Source: Streptomyces sp. KL109B (GTDB lineage: Bacteria > Actinomycetota > Actinomycetes > Streptomycetales > Streptomycetaceae). Taken from it: 64,000 bases of DNA. Every line of letters starts with the position of its first letter. The first letter of the stretch is position 1. The translations under genes were made by a program, and so were the position numbers. Positions 7,920 to 17,568 of this stretch are shown piece after piece. Below the pieces are notes generated by a model. The model was given only the letters and a program-made list of their open reading frames with translations, ran no database searches and was not told where the DNA came from. The stretch is taken from contig NZ_JASERL010000003.1 in the NCBI RefSeq assembly GCF_030766935.1, positions 310,001 to 374,000 of the forward strand, given 5' to 3'.

Positions 7920-10900
7920 CTACTCGTCGGCCTCCAGGTCGCCCTCCGTCTCCAGGTACACCTGGCGGAGGGCCTCAAGGGTCTGCGGGTCCGGCTTCTC
8001 CCACATGCCGCGCGACTCGGCTTCGAGGAGGCGTTCCGCGATGCCGTGCAGGGCCCACGGGTTGGCCTCGGAGAGGAACTGGCGGTTCGTCTCGTCGAGG
8101 ACGTACGTCTCGGTCAACTTGTCGTACATCCAGTCGGCGATGACGCCGGTCGTGGCGTCGTAGCCGAAGAGGTAGTCGACGGTCGCGGCGAGTTCGAAGG
8201 CGCCCTTGTAGCCGTGGCGGCGCATCGCCTCGATCCACTTGGGGTTCACCACGCGGGCGCGGAAGACGCGGGAGGTCTCCTCGACGAGGGTGCGGGTGCG
8301 GACCGTCTCGGGCCTGGTCGAGTCGCCGATGTACGCCTCGGGGGCCTGGCCCCGCAGGGCGCGCACGGTGGCGACCATGCCGCCGTGGTACTGGAAGTAG
8401 TCGTCCGAGTCCGCGATGTCGTGCTCGCGGGTGTCCGTGTTCTTGGCGGCGACGGCGATGCGCTTGTAGGCCGTCTCCATTTCGGAGCGGGCCGCCTTGC
8501 CCTCCAGGCCGCGGCCGTACGCGTAGCCGCCCCACACCGTGTAGACCTCGGCGAGGTCGGCGTCCGTGCGCCAGTCCTTGGAGTCGATGAGCTGGAGGAG
8601 ACCGGCTCCGTACGTTCCCGGCCGTGAGCCGAAGATGCGGGTGGTGGCGCGGCGTTCGTCGCCGTGTTCCGCGAGGTCCGCCTGGGCGTGGGCCCGTACG
8701 TAGTTGTGCTCCGCCGGCTCGTCGAGGGAGGCCGCGAGGCGGACCGCGTCGTCGAGGAGGCCGATGGTGTGCGGGAACGCGTCGCGGAAGAAGCCGGAGA
8801 TGCGGAGGGTGACGTCGACGCGGGGGCGGTTCAGCTCCTCGTACGGGATCGGTTCCAGGCCGGTGACGCGGCGGGACGCGTCGTCCCAGACCGGGCGGAT
8901 GCCGAGGAGGGCCAACGCCTCCGCGATGTCGTCGCCGGCGGTGCGCATGGCGCTGGTGCCCCAGAGGCTCAGGCCCACGGAGGTGGGGTACGCGCCGTCG
9001 TTGTCCTGCTGGTAGCGGGTGAGGAGGCTGTCCGCGAGGGCCTGGCCCGTCTCCCACGCGAGGCGGGACGGGACGGCCTTCGGGTCGACCGAGTAGAAGT
9101 TCCGGCCGGTCGGCAGCACGTTGACGAGTCCGCGCAGCGGGGAGCCGGACGGCCCTGCCTGGACGAAGCTTCCGTTCAACGCGCGGACGGCGTTGGCGAG
9201 TTCGTCCGTCGTGGCACCCAGCCGTGGCACGACTTCACGGGCGGCGAAGTCGAGAATCGCGGCGACGGGATCGATCCCATCAGGCCCCTGCGCCGGTTCC
9301 GGCAAATCAAGCCCCTGCGGCGATTGAGCAGCGGGGTCCGGGGCGGAGCCCCGTGACGTGAGGGCGGACGACGCCAACACTTCCGGTACCGCCGACGGAG
9401 TCCAGCCCGCGGACTCCATCGCCTCGACGAGGGCCCGCGCCACACCCTCCGCCTCGTCGGCAGACGTCCGCGTCGCCGCCGACTCGTCCAGGCCCAGCGC
9501 CTCCCGCAGACCGGGAAGCGCCTGGGAGCCGCCCCAGATCTGGCGGGCGCGGAGGATCGCGAGGACCAGGTTGACCCGGGCCTCGCCCTCGGGAGCCGCA
9601 CCGAGCACATGCAGACCGTCGCGGATCTGCGCGTCCTTGACCTCGCAGAGCCACCCGTCGACGTGCAACAGGAAGTCGTCGAAGCCGTCGTCGTCGGGGC
9701 GGGCCTCCAGGCCCAGGTCGTGGTCGAGCTTGGCCGCCTGGATCAGCGTCCAGATCTGGGCGCGGATGGCAGGCAGCTTCGCCGGGTCCATGCTGCTGAT
9801 CTGGGCGTATTCGTCGAGGAGTTGTTCCAGGCGGGCGATGTCTCCGTAGGAGTCGGCGCGCGCCATCGGCGGGACGAGGTGGTCGATGAGCGTGGCGTGG
9901 ACGCGGCGCTTGGCCTGCGTGCCCTCGCCGGGGTCGTTCACCAGGAAGGGGTAGATCAGGGGGAGGTCGCCGAGCGCCGCGTCCGGGGCGCACGCCGCCG
10001 ACAGGCCCGCGTTCTTGCCCGGCAGCCACTCCAGGTTGCCGTGCTTGCCGAGGTGGATCATCGCGTCGGCGCCGAAACCGCCGTCGTTCGTCGAGGCCGC
10101 GATCCAGCGGTACGCCGCCAAGTAGTGGTGGGACGGCGGCAGATCGGGGTCGTGGTAGATCGCGATCGGGTTCTCGCCGAAGCCGCGCGGCGGCTGGATG
10201 AGGATGAGGAGATTGCCGCGCCGCAGGGCGGCCAGGACGATGTCGCCCTCGGGGTTGCGGCTGCGGTCGACGAACATCTCGCCGGGCGGCGGGCCCCAGT
10301 GCCGCTCCACGCTGTCGCGCAGCTCCTGCGGCAGCGTCGCGTACCAGCGCTTGTAGTCGGCGGCCGGGATGCGCACCGGGTTCTTCGCGAGCTGCTCCTC
10401 CGTCAGCCACTCCTGGTCGTGGCCGCCCGCATCGATGAGCGCGCGGATCAGTTCGTCGCCGTCGCCGGAGGCGAGGCCGGGGATCTCGGCGGGGTCCCCG
10501 AAGTCGTAGCCCTCGTCGAGGAGTCGGCGAAGGAGCGAGACCGCCGATGCCGGGGTGTCGAGGCCCACCGCGTTGCCGATCCGCGAGTGCTTCGTCGGGT
10601 ACGCGGACAGGACGAGCGCCAGCTTCTTGTCCGCCGCCGGAATGTGCTTGAGGCGTGCGTGGCGCACCGCGATCCCGGCCACGCGGGCCGCCCGCTCGGG
10701 GTCGGCGACGTACGCCGGGAGCCCGTCCTCGTCGATCTCCTTGAAGGAGAACGGGACGGTGATCAGGCGGCCGTCGAACTCCGGCACCGCGATCTGGCTG
10801 GCGGCGTCCAGCGGGGAGACGCCCTCGTCGTTCTCCTCCCAGTCGGCGCGCGAGGAGGTCAGGCACAGGGCCTGGAGGATCGGGACGTCGAGCTGGGTGA

Positions 10901-11711
10901 GCGCGCCCGCGTCCCAGGACTCGTCGTCGCCGCCGGCGCCGGCCTCGGCGGGACGTGTGCCGCCTGCGGCGAGGACCGTCGTCACGATGGCGTCGACCGG
11001 GCGCAGGGCGTCGATCAGTTCCGGTTCGGGGGCGCGGAGCGATGCGACGTAGAGGGGGAGCGGGTGGGCGCCGGCGCGTTCGATCTCGTCGCAGAGGGCG
11101 TGGACGAAGGCGGTGTTGCCGCTCATGTGGTGGGCGCGGTAGTAGAGGACGGCGACCGTGGGGGTGTGGCCGTCCGTGGTTGACGACTCGGGGCTCTGCC
11201 CCGGACCCCGCGCCTCAATCGCCGGCGGGGCTTGATCTGCCGAGGCGGGATTTCGCGACGCGCGATTGAGTGGGCCCCACGTCGGTGCCGCCTCCGGCGG
11301 TTCGAAGCCGTGGCCGGTCAGGAGGACCGTGTCGGAGAGGAAGCGGGCCAGGTGGTCGAGGTTGGTCGGGCCGCCGTGCGCCAGGTACTTGTGGGCCTCG
11401 GCGGCGATGCCGACCGGCACCGTGGATGTCGCCATCAGCTGGGCGTCGGGGGCCTGTTCGCCGGTGAGGACGACCAGCGGGATCCCGGCGGCGAGCAGCC
11501 GGTCGATGCCGTCCTGCCAGGCGCGGACGCCGCCGAGGAGGCGTACGACGACGAGTTCGACGCCGTCGAGGAGGCCGGGCAGGTCCGTCTCCACGTCGAT
11601 ACGGGAGGGGTTCGCGAAGCGGTAGGCGACCGGGGCGTCGGCGGCGTTTGCCGCGCGGGCGCTGAGCAGGTCGGTGTCCGACGTCGACAGGAGCAGGAGC
11701 TGCTGGGGCAT
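7920..11711 (-). CDS. cobN: Cobaltochelatase subunit CobN
   Basis: The 1263-residue protein is the large subunit of the aerobic-type cobaltochelatase, which inserts Co(II) into hydrogenobyrinate a,c-diamide with ATPase subunits (CobS/CobT or ChlI/D-like) not seen in this window. Family motifs are clear: [68 protein letters not shown] and [13 protein letters not shown]. Two copies of the 47-bp repeat lie in frame, at about residues 159-175 and 786-802, in opposite orientations. They read as [16 protein letters not shown] and [18 protein letters not shown]; both fall between conserved blocks, so they are probably tolerated linkers. A cobalamin riboswitch precedes the gene, so expression should fall when B12 is abundant. 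Confidence 0.97.
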   Translation of the reverse strand: MPQQLLLLSTSDTDLLSARAANAADAPVAYRFANPSRIDVETDLPGLLDGVELVVVRLLGGVRAWQDGIDRLLAAGIPLVVLTGEQAPDAQLMATSTVPVGIAAEAHKYLAHGGPTNLDHLARFLSDTVLLTGHGFEPPEAAPTWGPLNRASRNPASADQAPPAIEARGPGQSPESSTTDGHTPTVAVLYYRAHHMSGNTAFVHALCDEIERAGAHPLPLYVASLRAPEPELIDALRPVDAIVTTVLAAGGTRPAEAGAGGDDESWDAGALTQLDVPILQALCLTSSRADWEENDEGVSPLDAASQIAVPEFDGRLITVPFSFKEIDEDGLPAYVADPERAARVAGIAVRHARLKHIPAADKKLALVLSAYPTKHSRIGNAVGLDTPASAVSLLRRLLDEGYDFGDPAEIPGLASGDGDELIRALIDAGGHDQEWLTEEQLAKNPVRIPAADYKRWYATLPQELRDSVERHWGPPPGEMFVDRSRNPEGDIVLAALRRGNLLILIQPPRGFGENPIAIYHDPDLPPSHHYLAAYRWIAASTNDGGFGADAMIHLGKHGNLEWLPGKNAGLSAACAPDAALGDLPLIYPFLVNDPGEGTQAKRRVHATLIDHLVPPMARADSYGDIARLEQLLDEYAQISSMDPAKLPAIRAQIWTLIQAAKLDHDLGLEARPDDDGFDDFLLHVDGWLCEVKDAQIRDGLHVLGAAPEGEARVNLVLAILRARQIWGGSQALPGLREALGLDESAATRTSADEAEGVARALVEAMESAGWTPSAVPEVLASSALTSRGSAPDPAAQSPQGLDLPEPAQGPDGIDPVAAILDFAAREVVPRLGATTDELANAVRALNGSFVQAGPSGSPLRGLVNVLPTGRNFYSVDPKAVPSRLAWETGQALADSLLTRYQQDNDGAYPTSVGLSLWGTSAMRTAGDDIAEALALLGIRPVWDDASRRVTGLEPIPYEELNRPRVDVTLRISGFFRDAFPHTIGLLDDAVRLAASLDEPAEHNYVRAHAQADLAEHGDERRATTRIFGSRPGTYGAGLLQLIDSKDWRTDADLAEVYTVWGGYAYGRGLEGKAARSEMETAYKRIAVAAKNTDTREHDIADSDDYFQYHGGMVATVRALRGQAPEAYIGDSTRPETVRTRTLVEETSRVFRARVVNPKWIEAMRRHGYKGAFELAATVDYLFGYDATTGVIADWMYDKLTETYVLDETNRQFLSEANPWALHGIAERLLEAESRGMWEKPDPQTLEALRQVYLETEGDLEADE
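9307..9353 (-). repeat. 47-bp double-hairpin repeat, copy 1 (inside cobN)
   Basis: This is the reverse-oriented copy of the family whose forward form starts with the hairpin CGGGGCTCCGCCCCG and ends with GGGGCTTGA. It is of the CTGCTCAATCGCCGCAG subtype and lies in the sense direction of cobN, so it is translated as [18 protein letters not shown]. Confidence 0.95.
11189..11235 (+). repeat. 47-bp double-hairpin repeat, copy 2 (inside cobN, antisense)
   Basis: Forward-oriented copy on the + strand, hence antisense to cobN. It is of the CGCCTCAATCGCCGGCG subtype. The cobN frame reads through it as [17 protein letters not shown]. Confidence 0.95.
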
Positions 11712-11754
11712 GCGGCGTCTGGCCTTCCTCGGGGTGTCCGCGCCCCGGGTGGTC

Positions 11755-11872
11755 GTAATGACGGCGGGAGTTCCTGGCTCACTCCGGTGTTGCGGAGTTC
11801 ACAGTGGCGGGACCGCGCCGGATTCACACCGGGCTTCCTCCCCATTGCCGTCGATGGCACGCTCATCGTACG
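11755..11872 (-). promoter_or_regulatory. Cobalamin riboswitch upstream of cobN
   Basis: Read on the minus strand, the leader contains the B12-box core AAGCCCGGTGTGAATCCGG, then CGCGGTCCCGCCACTGTGA, a variable hairpin and GAGCCAGGAACTCCCGCCGTC. The order and spacing match the cobalamin riboswitch consensus. It ends about 45 bases before the cobN start codon, consistent with translational or Rho-dependent repression of cobN by adenosylcobalamin. The outer boundaries are approximate. The divergent cobG start lies about 60 bases beyond its 5' side. Confidence 0.92.
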
Positions 11873-11932
11873 GGTCCTGGCAGCGGGCCGGTACGCGATG
11901 CCGGTCACTGGCCCATGGGTATGCTCCCCGGC

Positions 11933-13258
11933 ATGTCCCCCTCCCCCATATCCCCCGGTACCGGCACGTCCGGCGACGCCTGCCCCGGGGCTTTGCGTCT
12001 GCACAGCGCCGATGACGGGTTTCTCGCGCGCGTGCGGATTCCCGGCGGGGTGCTGAGTGCTCGGCAGGCGCGAGCACTTCGTGATGCGGCGGGGCGGCTC
12101 GGGGACGGGATGCTGCACCTTACGTCGCGGGGGAATGTGCAGTTGCGAGGGTTGCGGGACGGGTGCGGGAGTGAGCTCGCGGAGGTGCTCGGCGGGGCCG
12201 GGCTGCTGCCGTCGGCGGCGCACGAGCGGGTGCGGAACGTGGTGGCTTCGCCGATGTCCGGGCTTGATGGGCGCGGGTTCGTGGACGTACGGGAGTGGTT
12301 GACCGGGCTTGACGCGGCGTTGTGTGCGAGTTCCGTCACGCCGGGGTTGTCGGGGCGGTTCTTGTTCGCGCTCGACGACGGGCGGGGGGATGTGGCCGGG
12401 CTCGGGGCGGATGTGTTGGTGCGGGGGGTGGCTTCGGGGGAGGCGGAGGTTTGTGTCGGGGCGGTGCGGGTGCGGGTGCCGTACGAGTGGGGGGTGCGGG
12501 TTGCCGTTGGCGCGGCGGAGGGGTTTGTTGCGGTTGCCCGGGGGGTTGGGGGGCGGGTGTGGCGGGTTGCGGATCTGGGTGCCGCGCGGCGGGAGTTGGA
12601 GGAGCGTGTGCTCGGCCTCCCGGGGTTGCGGCCGCGGGGCTCCGCCCCGGACCCCGCGCCTCAAACGCCGGCGGGGCTTGATGTGCCCACCCGCTCGCAC
12701 ACGTCTCGGGGCTCCGCCCCGGACCCCGCGCCTCAAACGCCGGCGGGGCTGGATTTGCCCACCCGCTCGCACACGTCTCGGGGCTCCGCCCCGAGCCCCG
12801 CGCCTCAAACGCCGGCGGGGCTGGAAAGAACTCGGGGCTCCGGCCCCGTGTTTACGGTGCCGCTCGGGGTGCTCGGGCCCAAGCAGTGGGGTGCGCTGGT
12901 CGACGTGGCGCGGCGGCTGCCGGAGCAGGAGCTGCGGTTGACCCCGTGGCGCGGGGTCGTCGTGCCGGGGGCCGGGCCCGCACACGCCGCGGAACTGACC
13001 CGTACCGGGCTCGTGGCCGACCCCGACTCACCCTGGACCCGCGTAGCGGCCTGCGTCGGGCGGCCCGGCTGCGCGAAGGCGCACGCCGACGTGCGGGCCG
13101 AGGCCGCCGCACGGATCGACGAAGCGCACCCCGAACTCCCCACCTACTGGTCCGGCTGCGAACGCCGCTGCGGCCACCCCGCCGGCGACTACGTCGACAT
13201 CGTGGCCCGCCCCGACGGCGGCTACACCACCAACTTCCCCCACCACACCGAGAGTTGA
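11933..13258 (+). CDS. cobG: Precorrin-3B synthase (CobG)
   Basis: The 441-residue protein is a nitrite/sulfite-reductase-like monooxygenase that forms precorrin-3B from precorrin-3A, an oxygen-dependent step that marks the aerobic cobalamin route. The N-terminal ferredoxin-like half contains [14 protein letters not shown]. The cofactor Cys motifs near the C-terminus are ACVGRPGC (Cx5C) and SGCERRC (Cx3C), suited to a 4Fe-4S cluster. Between the halves, residues about 235-298 come from three tandem repeat copies and read [15 protein letters not shown] three times. In-frame ATGs at 11915, 11921 and 11933 are all possible starts. It is followed closely by cobH. Confidence 0.93.
   Translation: MSPSPISPGTGTSGDACPGALRLHSADDGFLARVRIPGGVLSARQARALRDAAGRLGDGMLHLTSRGNVQLRGLRDGCGSELAEVLGGAGLLPSAAHERVRNVVASPMSGLDGRGFVDVREWLTGLDAALCASSVTPGLSGRFLFALDDGRGDVAGLGADVLVRGVASGEAEVCVGAVRVRVPYEWGVRVAVGAAEGFVAVARGVGGRVWRVADLGAARRELEERVLGLPGLRPRGSAPDPAPQTPAGLDVPTRSHTSRGSAPDPAPQTPAGLDLPTRSHTSRGSAPSPAPQTPAGLERTRGSGPVFTVPLGVLGPKQWGALVDVARRLPEQELRLTPWRGVVVPGAGPAHAAELTRTGLVADPDSPWTRVAACVGRPGCAKAHADVRAEAAARIDEAHPELPTYWSGCERRCGHPAGDYVDIVARPDGGYTTNFPHHTES
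12635..12681 (+). repeat. 47-bp double-hairpin repeat, copy 3 (cobG array unit 1)
   Basis: Forward copy, CGCCTCAAACGCCGGCG subtype, in the sense direction of cobG. With the 25 bases that follow it forms a 72-bp unit that is repeated next to it. Confidence 0.97.
12707..12753 (+). repeat. 47-bp double-hairpin repeat, copy 4 (cobG array unit 2)
   Basis: This forward copy lies exactly 72 bases after copy 3. The 25-base spacer (CCCACCCGCTCGCACACG core) is duplicated along with it, with two base differences near its start. Confidence 0.97.
12779..12825 (+). repeat. 47-bp double-hairpin repeat, copy 5 (cobG array unit 3)
   Basis: Third forward copy, again at 72-base spacing. It has one internal change (GAGCCCC for GACCCC). 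A further lone 5' hairpin, CGGGGCTCCGGCCCCG, follows at 12833-12848. Confidence 0.95.
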
Positions 13259-13266
13259 GAGCGAAC

Positions 13267-13908
13267 GTGTTCGACTACGAGAAGGACGGCGCGGCGATCT
13301 ACCGCGAGTCCTTTGCCACGATCCGCGCGGAGGCCGCGGACGGACTCGCGGCGCTGCCCGCCGACGTCGCCCAGGTGGCGGTCCGCATGATCCACGCCTG
13401 TGGGCAGGTGGATCTCGTACAGGACATCGGTTACTCGACCGGAGTCGTGGCGAAGGCGCGGGCCGCGCTGCGGGCCGGCGCGCCCATCCTCTGCGACGCC
13501 CACATGGTCGCCAGCGGCGTGACGCGCAAGCGGCTGCCGGTCGACAACGACGTCGTCTGCACGCTGCGTGAGCCGCGAGTACCCGGTCTCGCCGAGGAGT
13601 TGGGGACCACGCGCAGCGCCGCCGCGCTCGAACTCTGGCGGGACCGGCTGGACGGCGCGGTCGTCGCCATCGGGAACGCGCCCACCGCGCTCTTCCACCT
13701 GCTGGAGATGATCGCGAAGGGCGCGCCCAAGCCCGCGGCCGTGCTCGGCATCCCCGTCGGCTTCGTCGGCGCCGCCGAGTCGAAGGACGCCCTCGCCGCG
13801 AACGAGTCGGGCCTCGACTACCTGGTCGTACGAGGCCGTCGAGGCGGCAGCGCGATGACCGCAGCCGCACTGAACGCGATCGCGACCGAGGTGGAGATCC
13901 AGGCATGA
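13267..13908 (+). CDS. cobH: Precorrin-8X methylmutase (CobH)
   Basis: The 213-residue enzyme moves the C-11 methyl group to C-12, forming hydrogenobyrinate. Motifs include [20 protein letters not shown] at the N-terminus, [14 protein letters not shown] with the catalytic His region, [11 protein letters not shown], and [18 protein letters not shown] at 13267 is chosen because it lies 8 bases after the cobG stop and gives the usual family N-terminus. The stop overlaps the cobIJ start (ATGA), so the three genes should be co-transcribed and translationally coupled. Confidence 0.95.
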   Translation: MFDYEKDGAAIYRESFATIRAEAADGLAALPADVAQVAVRMIHACGQVDLVQDIGYSTGVVAKARAALRAGAPILCDAHMVASGVTRKRLPVDNDVVCTLREPRVPGLAEELGTTRSAAALELWRDRLDGAVVAIGNAPTALFHLLEMIAKGAPKPAAVLGIPVGFVGAAESKDALAANESGLDYLVVRGRRGGSAMTAAALNAIATEVEIQA

Positions 13909-15401
13909 GTGACACCGGAAAGCTCTATGGCGTCGGGCTCGGGCCCGGTGATCCGGATCTGATGACCGTCGCGGCCGTGAAGGCGATCGCCGGCGCGGAC
14001 GTCATCGCGTACCACTGCGCGCGCCACGGGCGTTCCATCGCCCGCTCGATCGCCGCGGAGCACATCCGTGAGGAGCAGATCGAGGAGCGGTTGATGTATC
14101 CGCTGACCGTCGAGACCACGGATCATCCCGGCGGCTATCGCGGTGCGCTCGACGACTTCTACGAGGAGGCGGCCGCCACGCTCGCCGCGCATCTCGACGC
14201 GGGGCGCACGGTCGCCGTGCTCGCCGAGGGCGACCCGATGTTCTACGGCTCGTACCAGCACATGCACAAGCGGCTCGCGGAGCGTTACGAGGCCACCGTG
14301 ATCCCCGGCGTCACCTCCATCAGCGCGGCGGCCGCCCGGCTCGGGCAGCCGCTGTGCGAGGACAAGGAGACGCTGACCGTCATCCCCGGCACCCTCGACG
14401 AGGACGAGCTGACCGCGCGGATCGCCGCCGCGGACTCGGCGGTCGTGATGAAACTGGGGCGTACGTTCACCAAGGTGCGGGCGGCGCTGGAGAGTTCGGG
14501 GCGGCTCGACGACGCGCGGTACGTCGAGCGGGCGTTCATGGCGGGTGAGCGGACGGGCGCGCTGGCCGATGTCGATCCGGCGTCCGTGCCGTACTTCTCC
14601 GTCGCCGTGCTGCCGTCGCGGGTCGACGCGGAGCCGGCGGTCGCGCCCGGCCGGGGCGGGGTCGTGGTCGTCGGGACCGGTCCCGCGGGTGCGCCCTGGC
14701 TGACGCCGGAGTCGCGCGGCGCGCTGGCCGCCGCCGACGACCTGGTCGGCTACACCACGTACCTGGACCGGGTTCCCGCCCGGCCCTGGCAGCGCCGCCA
14801 CGGCTCGGACAACAAGGTGGAGTCGGAGCGCGCCGAGATGGCGCTCGCCCTGGCGCTGCGCGGGCGCCGTGTCGCGGTGGTGTCCGGGGGCGACCCGGGT
14901 GTCTTCGCGATGGCGACGGCGGTGCTGGAAGTCGCCGCGGAGGAGCGGTACGCGGAGATACCGGTGCGGGTGCTGCCCGGGGTGACCGCCGCGAACGCCG
15001 CCGCGGCGAAGGCGGGGGCGCCGCTCGGGCACGACTACGCGACGATCTCGCTGTCGGACCGGCTCAAGCCGTGGGAGGTCATCGCGGAGCGGTTGCGGAC
15101 GGCTGCCGCCGCGGATCTGGTGCTCGCGCTCTACAACCCCGGGTCGCGGAGCCGTACTTGGCAGGTGGGGAAGGCGCGGGAGCTGCTTCTTGAGCTGCGG
15201 TTGCCGGATACGCCTGTGGTGCTGGCGCGGGATGTGGGCGGGCCGGAGGAGAGTGTGCGGGTCGTGCGGCTGGCGGAGCTCGATCCGGAGGTGGTCGACA
15301 TGCGTACGTTGCTGATCGTCGGGTCGTCGCAGACGCAGGCGGTGGTCCGGCCGGACGGGACCACGGTGGCGTGGACGCCGCGCCGCTACCCGGAGACCTG
15401 A
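13905..15401 (+). CDS. cobIJ: Fused precorrin-2 C20- / precorrin-3B C17-methyltransferase (CobI-CobJ)
   Basis: The 498-residue protein joins two SAM-dependent corrin methyltransferases. Residues 1 to about 240 are CobI-like ([42 protein letters not shown]). Residues about 245-498 are CobJ-like ([51 protein letters not shown]). It methylates C-20 of precorrin-2 and, with ring contraction, C-17 of precorrin-3B. The fusion is usual in actinobacteria. The start overlaps the cobH stop by 4 bases. Codons late in the gene (about 15140-15400) end in G more often than those earlier. Confidence 0.96.
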   Translation: MSDTGKLYGVGLGPGDPDLMTVAAVKAIAGADVIAYHCARHGRSIARSIAAEHIREEQIEERLMYPLTVETTDHPGGYRGALDDFYEEAAATLAAHLDAGRTVAVLAEGDPMFYGSYQHMHKRLAERYEATVIPGVTSISAAAARLGQPLCEDKETLTVIPGTLDEDELTARIAAADSAVVMKLGRTFTKVRAALESSGRLDDARYVERAFMAGERTGALADVDPASVPYFSVAVLPSRVDAEPAVAPGRGGVVVVGTGPAGAPWLTPESRGALAAADDLVGYTTYLDRVPARPWQRRHGSDNKVESERAEMALALALRGRRVAVVSGGDPGVFAMATAVLEVAAEERYAEIPVRVLPGVTAANAAAAKAGAPLGHDYATISLSDRLKPWEVIAERLRTAAAADLVLALYNPGSRSRTWQVGKARELLLELRLPDTPVVLARDVGGPEESVRVVRLAELDPEVVDMRTLLIVGSSQTQAVVRPDGTTVAWTPRRYPET

Positions 15402-15417
15402 CCCGCCGTTACGGCCC

Positions 15418-15464
15418 CGGGGCTCCGCCCCGGACCCCGCTCCTCAAACGCCGGAGGGGCTGGA
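15418..15464 (+). repeat. 47-bp double-hairpin repeat, copy 6 (intergenic cobIJ/cobK)
   Basis: Forward copy 16 bases after the cobIJ stop, with the variant CTCCTCAAACGCCGGAGG in which both sides of the second stem have changed to keep pairing. It forms an inverted pair with copy 7. Confidence 0.95.
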
Positions 15465-15515
15465 AATGCCGAACCGGGGTTGCGGTGGCGAGTTTTCGAG
15501 CGGTGGGTGAGTAAA

Positions 15516-15562
15516 TCAAGCCCCTGCGGCGCTTGAGCAGCGGGGTCCGGGGCGGAGCCCCG
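15516..15562 (-). repeat. 47-bp double-hairpin repeat, copy 7 (forms 3' end of cobK)
   Basis: Reverse copy. Its last bases supply the TGA stop of cobK (15516-15518), and the cobK C-terminus [15 protein letters not shown] is translated from it. Copies 6 and 7 face each other with 51 bases between them. Confidence 0.95.
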
Positions 15563-16289
15563 AGGCGTGGAGCCAGGTGGCCGCATCGGGGACGGTGGCC
15601 GCTACCGGGATTCCGGAGGGGACGGGTGGGCGGCGGACGAGCACGACCGGGATACCCGCTTCCCGCGCGGCGACCAGTTTCGGGGCCGTGGCCGCGCCAC
15701 CACTGTCCTTCGTCACGAGGACGTCGATGGCGTGGTCCGCGAGGAGCGCGCGTTCGCCGTCGAGGGTGAACGGCCCCCGGTCCAGCAGCACCTCCATGCG
15801 CGGCGGAAACGGCGGCTCGGGCGCGTCCACGGACCGTACGAGGAAGTGCGCGTCGTCGACGTCCGCGAACGCCGCCAGGCCCATGCGGCCGGTCGTGAGG
15901 AAGACCCGGTCGAAGCCGCGCAGCGCCCCCGCGGCCTCCGCGAGGGAGGCGACCTCACGCCAGTCGTCCCCCGCACCCGGCACCCAGCCGGGCCGCCGCA
16001 GCGCGAGCAGGGGAACATGGACGGTGGCGGCGGCCTCGGCCGCGTTGAAACTGATCGTCTCGGCGAAGGGATGGGTGGCATCGATGATCGCGTCCACGGC
16101 GTGCGCGCGCACCCACTCCGCCATCCCCGCCGCCCCGCCGAACCCGCCGATCCGCACCTCGCCGACCGGCAGCCGGGGCTCCGCGACGCGCCCCGCGAGC
16201 GAACTCGTCACCCGCACACGCGGGTGCAACGCCTCGGCCAACCGCCGGGCCTCGGTCGTCCCGCCGAGAATCAGCACGTGCTGCGGCAT
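15516..16289 (-). CDS. cobK: Precorrin-6A reductase (CobK), C-terminus encoded by repeat element
   Basis: The 257-residue protein reduces precorrin-6A to precorrin-6B with NADPH. The N-terminus HVLILGGTTEARRLAEAL is the nucleotide-binding signature. IIDATHPFAETISFNAAEAA and VLVTKDSGGAATAPKLVAA are CobK/CbiJ motifs. The last 15 residues derive from repeat copy 7, which also provides the stop codon, so the native C-terminus seems to have been replaced or extended by the insertion. The gene is transcribed towards cobIJ and starts 11 bases from the divergent cbiD start, so the two share a very short promoter region. Confidence 0.94.
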   Translation of the reverse strand: MPQHVLILGGTTEARRLAEALHPRVRVTSSLAGRVAEPRLPVGEVRIGGFGGAAGMAEWVRAHAVDAIIDATHPFAETISFNAAEAAATVHVPLLALRRPGWVPGAGDDWREVASLAEAAGALRGFDRVFLTTGRMGLAAFADVDDAHFLVRSVDAPEPPFPPRMEVLLDRGPFTLDGERALLADHAIDVLVTKDSGGAATAPKLVAAREAGIPVVLVRRPPVPSGIPVAATVPDAATWLHASGLRPGPRCSSAAGA

Positions 16290-16300
16290 CGGGGAGCTCC

Positions 16301-17416
16301 ATGAGTGGTGAGACGGCGGCGAAGGGTGGACGCGGAGCCCAACTCAAGCACACCGGGCTGCGGCCCGGATGGACGACCGGGGCCTGTGCGACGGCCGCGA
16401 CCACGGCCGCGTACACGGCGCTGCTGACCGGCGAGTTCCCCGACCCGGTGACCATCACGCTCCCGAAGGGGCAGACGCCGGCCTTCGCGCTCGCGGTCGA
16501 GGAGCTGGCCGGGGTCACCGCCACCGCCGGGGTCGTCAAGGACGCGGGCGACGACCCGGACGTCACGCACGGCGCGCTCGTACGGTCCACGGTGCGGCGC
16601 CTCCCGCCGGGGTCCGGTGTGGTGTTCAGGGCGGGGCCCGGCGTCGGCACGGTCACCCGCCCCGGGCTACCCCTGCCCGTCGGGGAACCGGCGATCAACC
16701 CCGTCCCCCGCGAGCTGATCCGTACGCACATCGAGCGGGTGGCGGCGGCGCGGGGCGTCCCCGGCGACGTAGAGGTCACGATCTCCATCGATCACGGCGA
16801 GGAGATCGCCCGGTCCACGTGGAACCCGCGGCTCGGCATTCTCGGCGGGCTGTCCGTGCTGGGGACGACCGGGATCGTCGTGCCGTACTCGTGCTCCGCG
16901 TGGATCGACTCCATCCGGCGGGGCGTCGACGTGGCGCGCGCCGCGGGGCGTACGCATGTCGCGGGCTGCACCGGGTCGACGTCCGAGAAGACCGTCGTGC
17001 GCGAACACGGGCTGCCCGAGGACGCGTTGCTCGACATGGGCGATTTCGCGGGCGCCGTCCTGAAGTACATCCGGCGCCATCCCGTGGACCGGCTGACCAT
17101 CTGCGGCGGCTTCGCCAAGCTGTCGAAGCTGGCGGCTGGGCACCTGGATCTGCACTCGGGGCGTTCGCAGGTCGACAAGGGGTTCCTCGCCGAACTCGCC
17201 CGGCGCGGCGGGGCGTCCGAGGCGCTCGCCGCCGAGGTGGCGGACGCCAACACCGGCCTCGCGGCACTGCAGTTGTGCGCGGCGGCGGGGGTGCCGCTCG
17301 GCGATCTGGTCGCGGCGACGGCCCGCGACGAGGCGCTCGCGGTGCTGCGCGGGGCGCCGGTCGCGGTCGACGTGATCTGCATCGACCGGGCGGGGAATGT
17401 GGTGGGGCGCGGGTAG
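16301..17416 (+). CDS. cbiD: Cobalt-precorrin-5B C1-methyltransferase (CbiD)
   Basis: The 371-residue protein carries CbiD signatures: LRPGWTTGACATAATTAAY near the N-terminus, NPRLGILGGLSVLGTTGIV in the middle, and IRRHPVDRLTICGGFAKLSKLAAG. CbiD methylates C-1 in the anaerobic pathway, and in aerobic pathways the step is normally done by CobF, so this gene sits unexpectedly beside cobG and cobN. The start lies 11 bases from the divergent cobK start. It is separated by about 150 bases from the following PstS-like gene. Confidence 0.95.
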   Translation: MSGETAAKGGRGAQLKHTGLRPGWTTGACATAATTAAYTALLTGEFPDPVTITLPKGQTPAFALAVEELAGVTATAGVVKDAGDDPDVTHGALVRSTVRRLPPGSGVVFRAGPGVGTVTRPGLPLPVGEPAINPVPRELIRTHIERVAAARGVPGDVEVTISIDHGEEIARSTWNPRLGILGGLSVLGTTGIVVPYSCSAWIDSIRRGVDVARAAGRTHVAGCTGSTSEKTVVREHGLPEDALLDMGDFAGAVLKYIRRHPVDRLTICGGFAKLSKLAAGHLDLHSGRSQVDKGFLAELARRGGASEALAAEVADANTGLAALQLCAAAGVPLGDLVAATARDEALAVLRGAPVAVDVICIDRAGNVVGRG

Positions 17417-17568
17417 CCGCTCCCCCAGTGGTTGGTGAACGCGCGATGACCGTGCGCGGCGCGGCGGCGAACAGGCGTTGAAGTTTCCCTTCCGTCCGTC
17501 GTTCCCCGTACCCCCCGCACGTACATTCGTCTCCCACTCAACCAGCCCTGGATTCAAGGGAGTCGGGC

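Noticed and set aside
12635..12825. Possible CRISPR array
   Set aside because: Spacers between repeats are near-identical to each other, repeats are coding and in frame, and no cas genes are present.
15418..15464. 47-bp element as a simple transcription terminator
   Set aside because: Most copies lie inside genes and would stop their own transcripts, and there is no U tract; termination by intergenic copies remains possible but does not explain the family.
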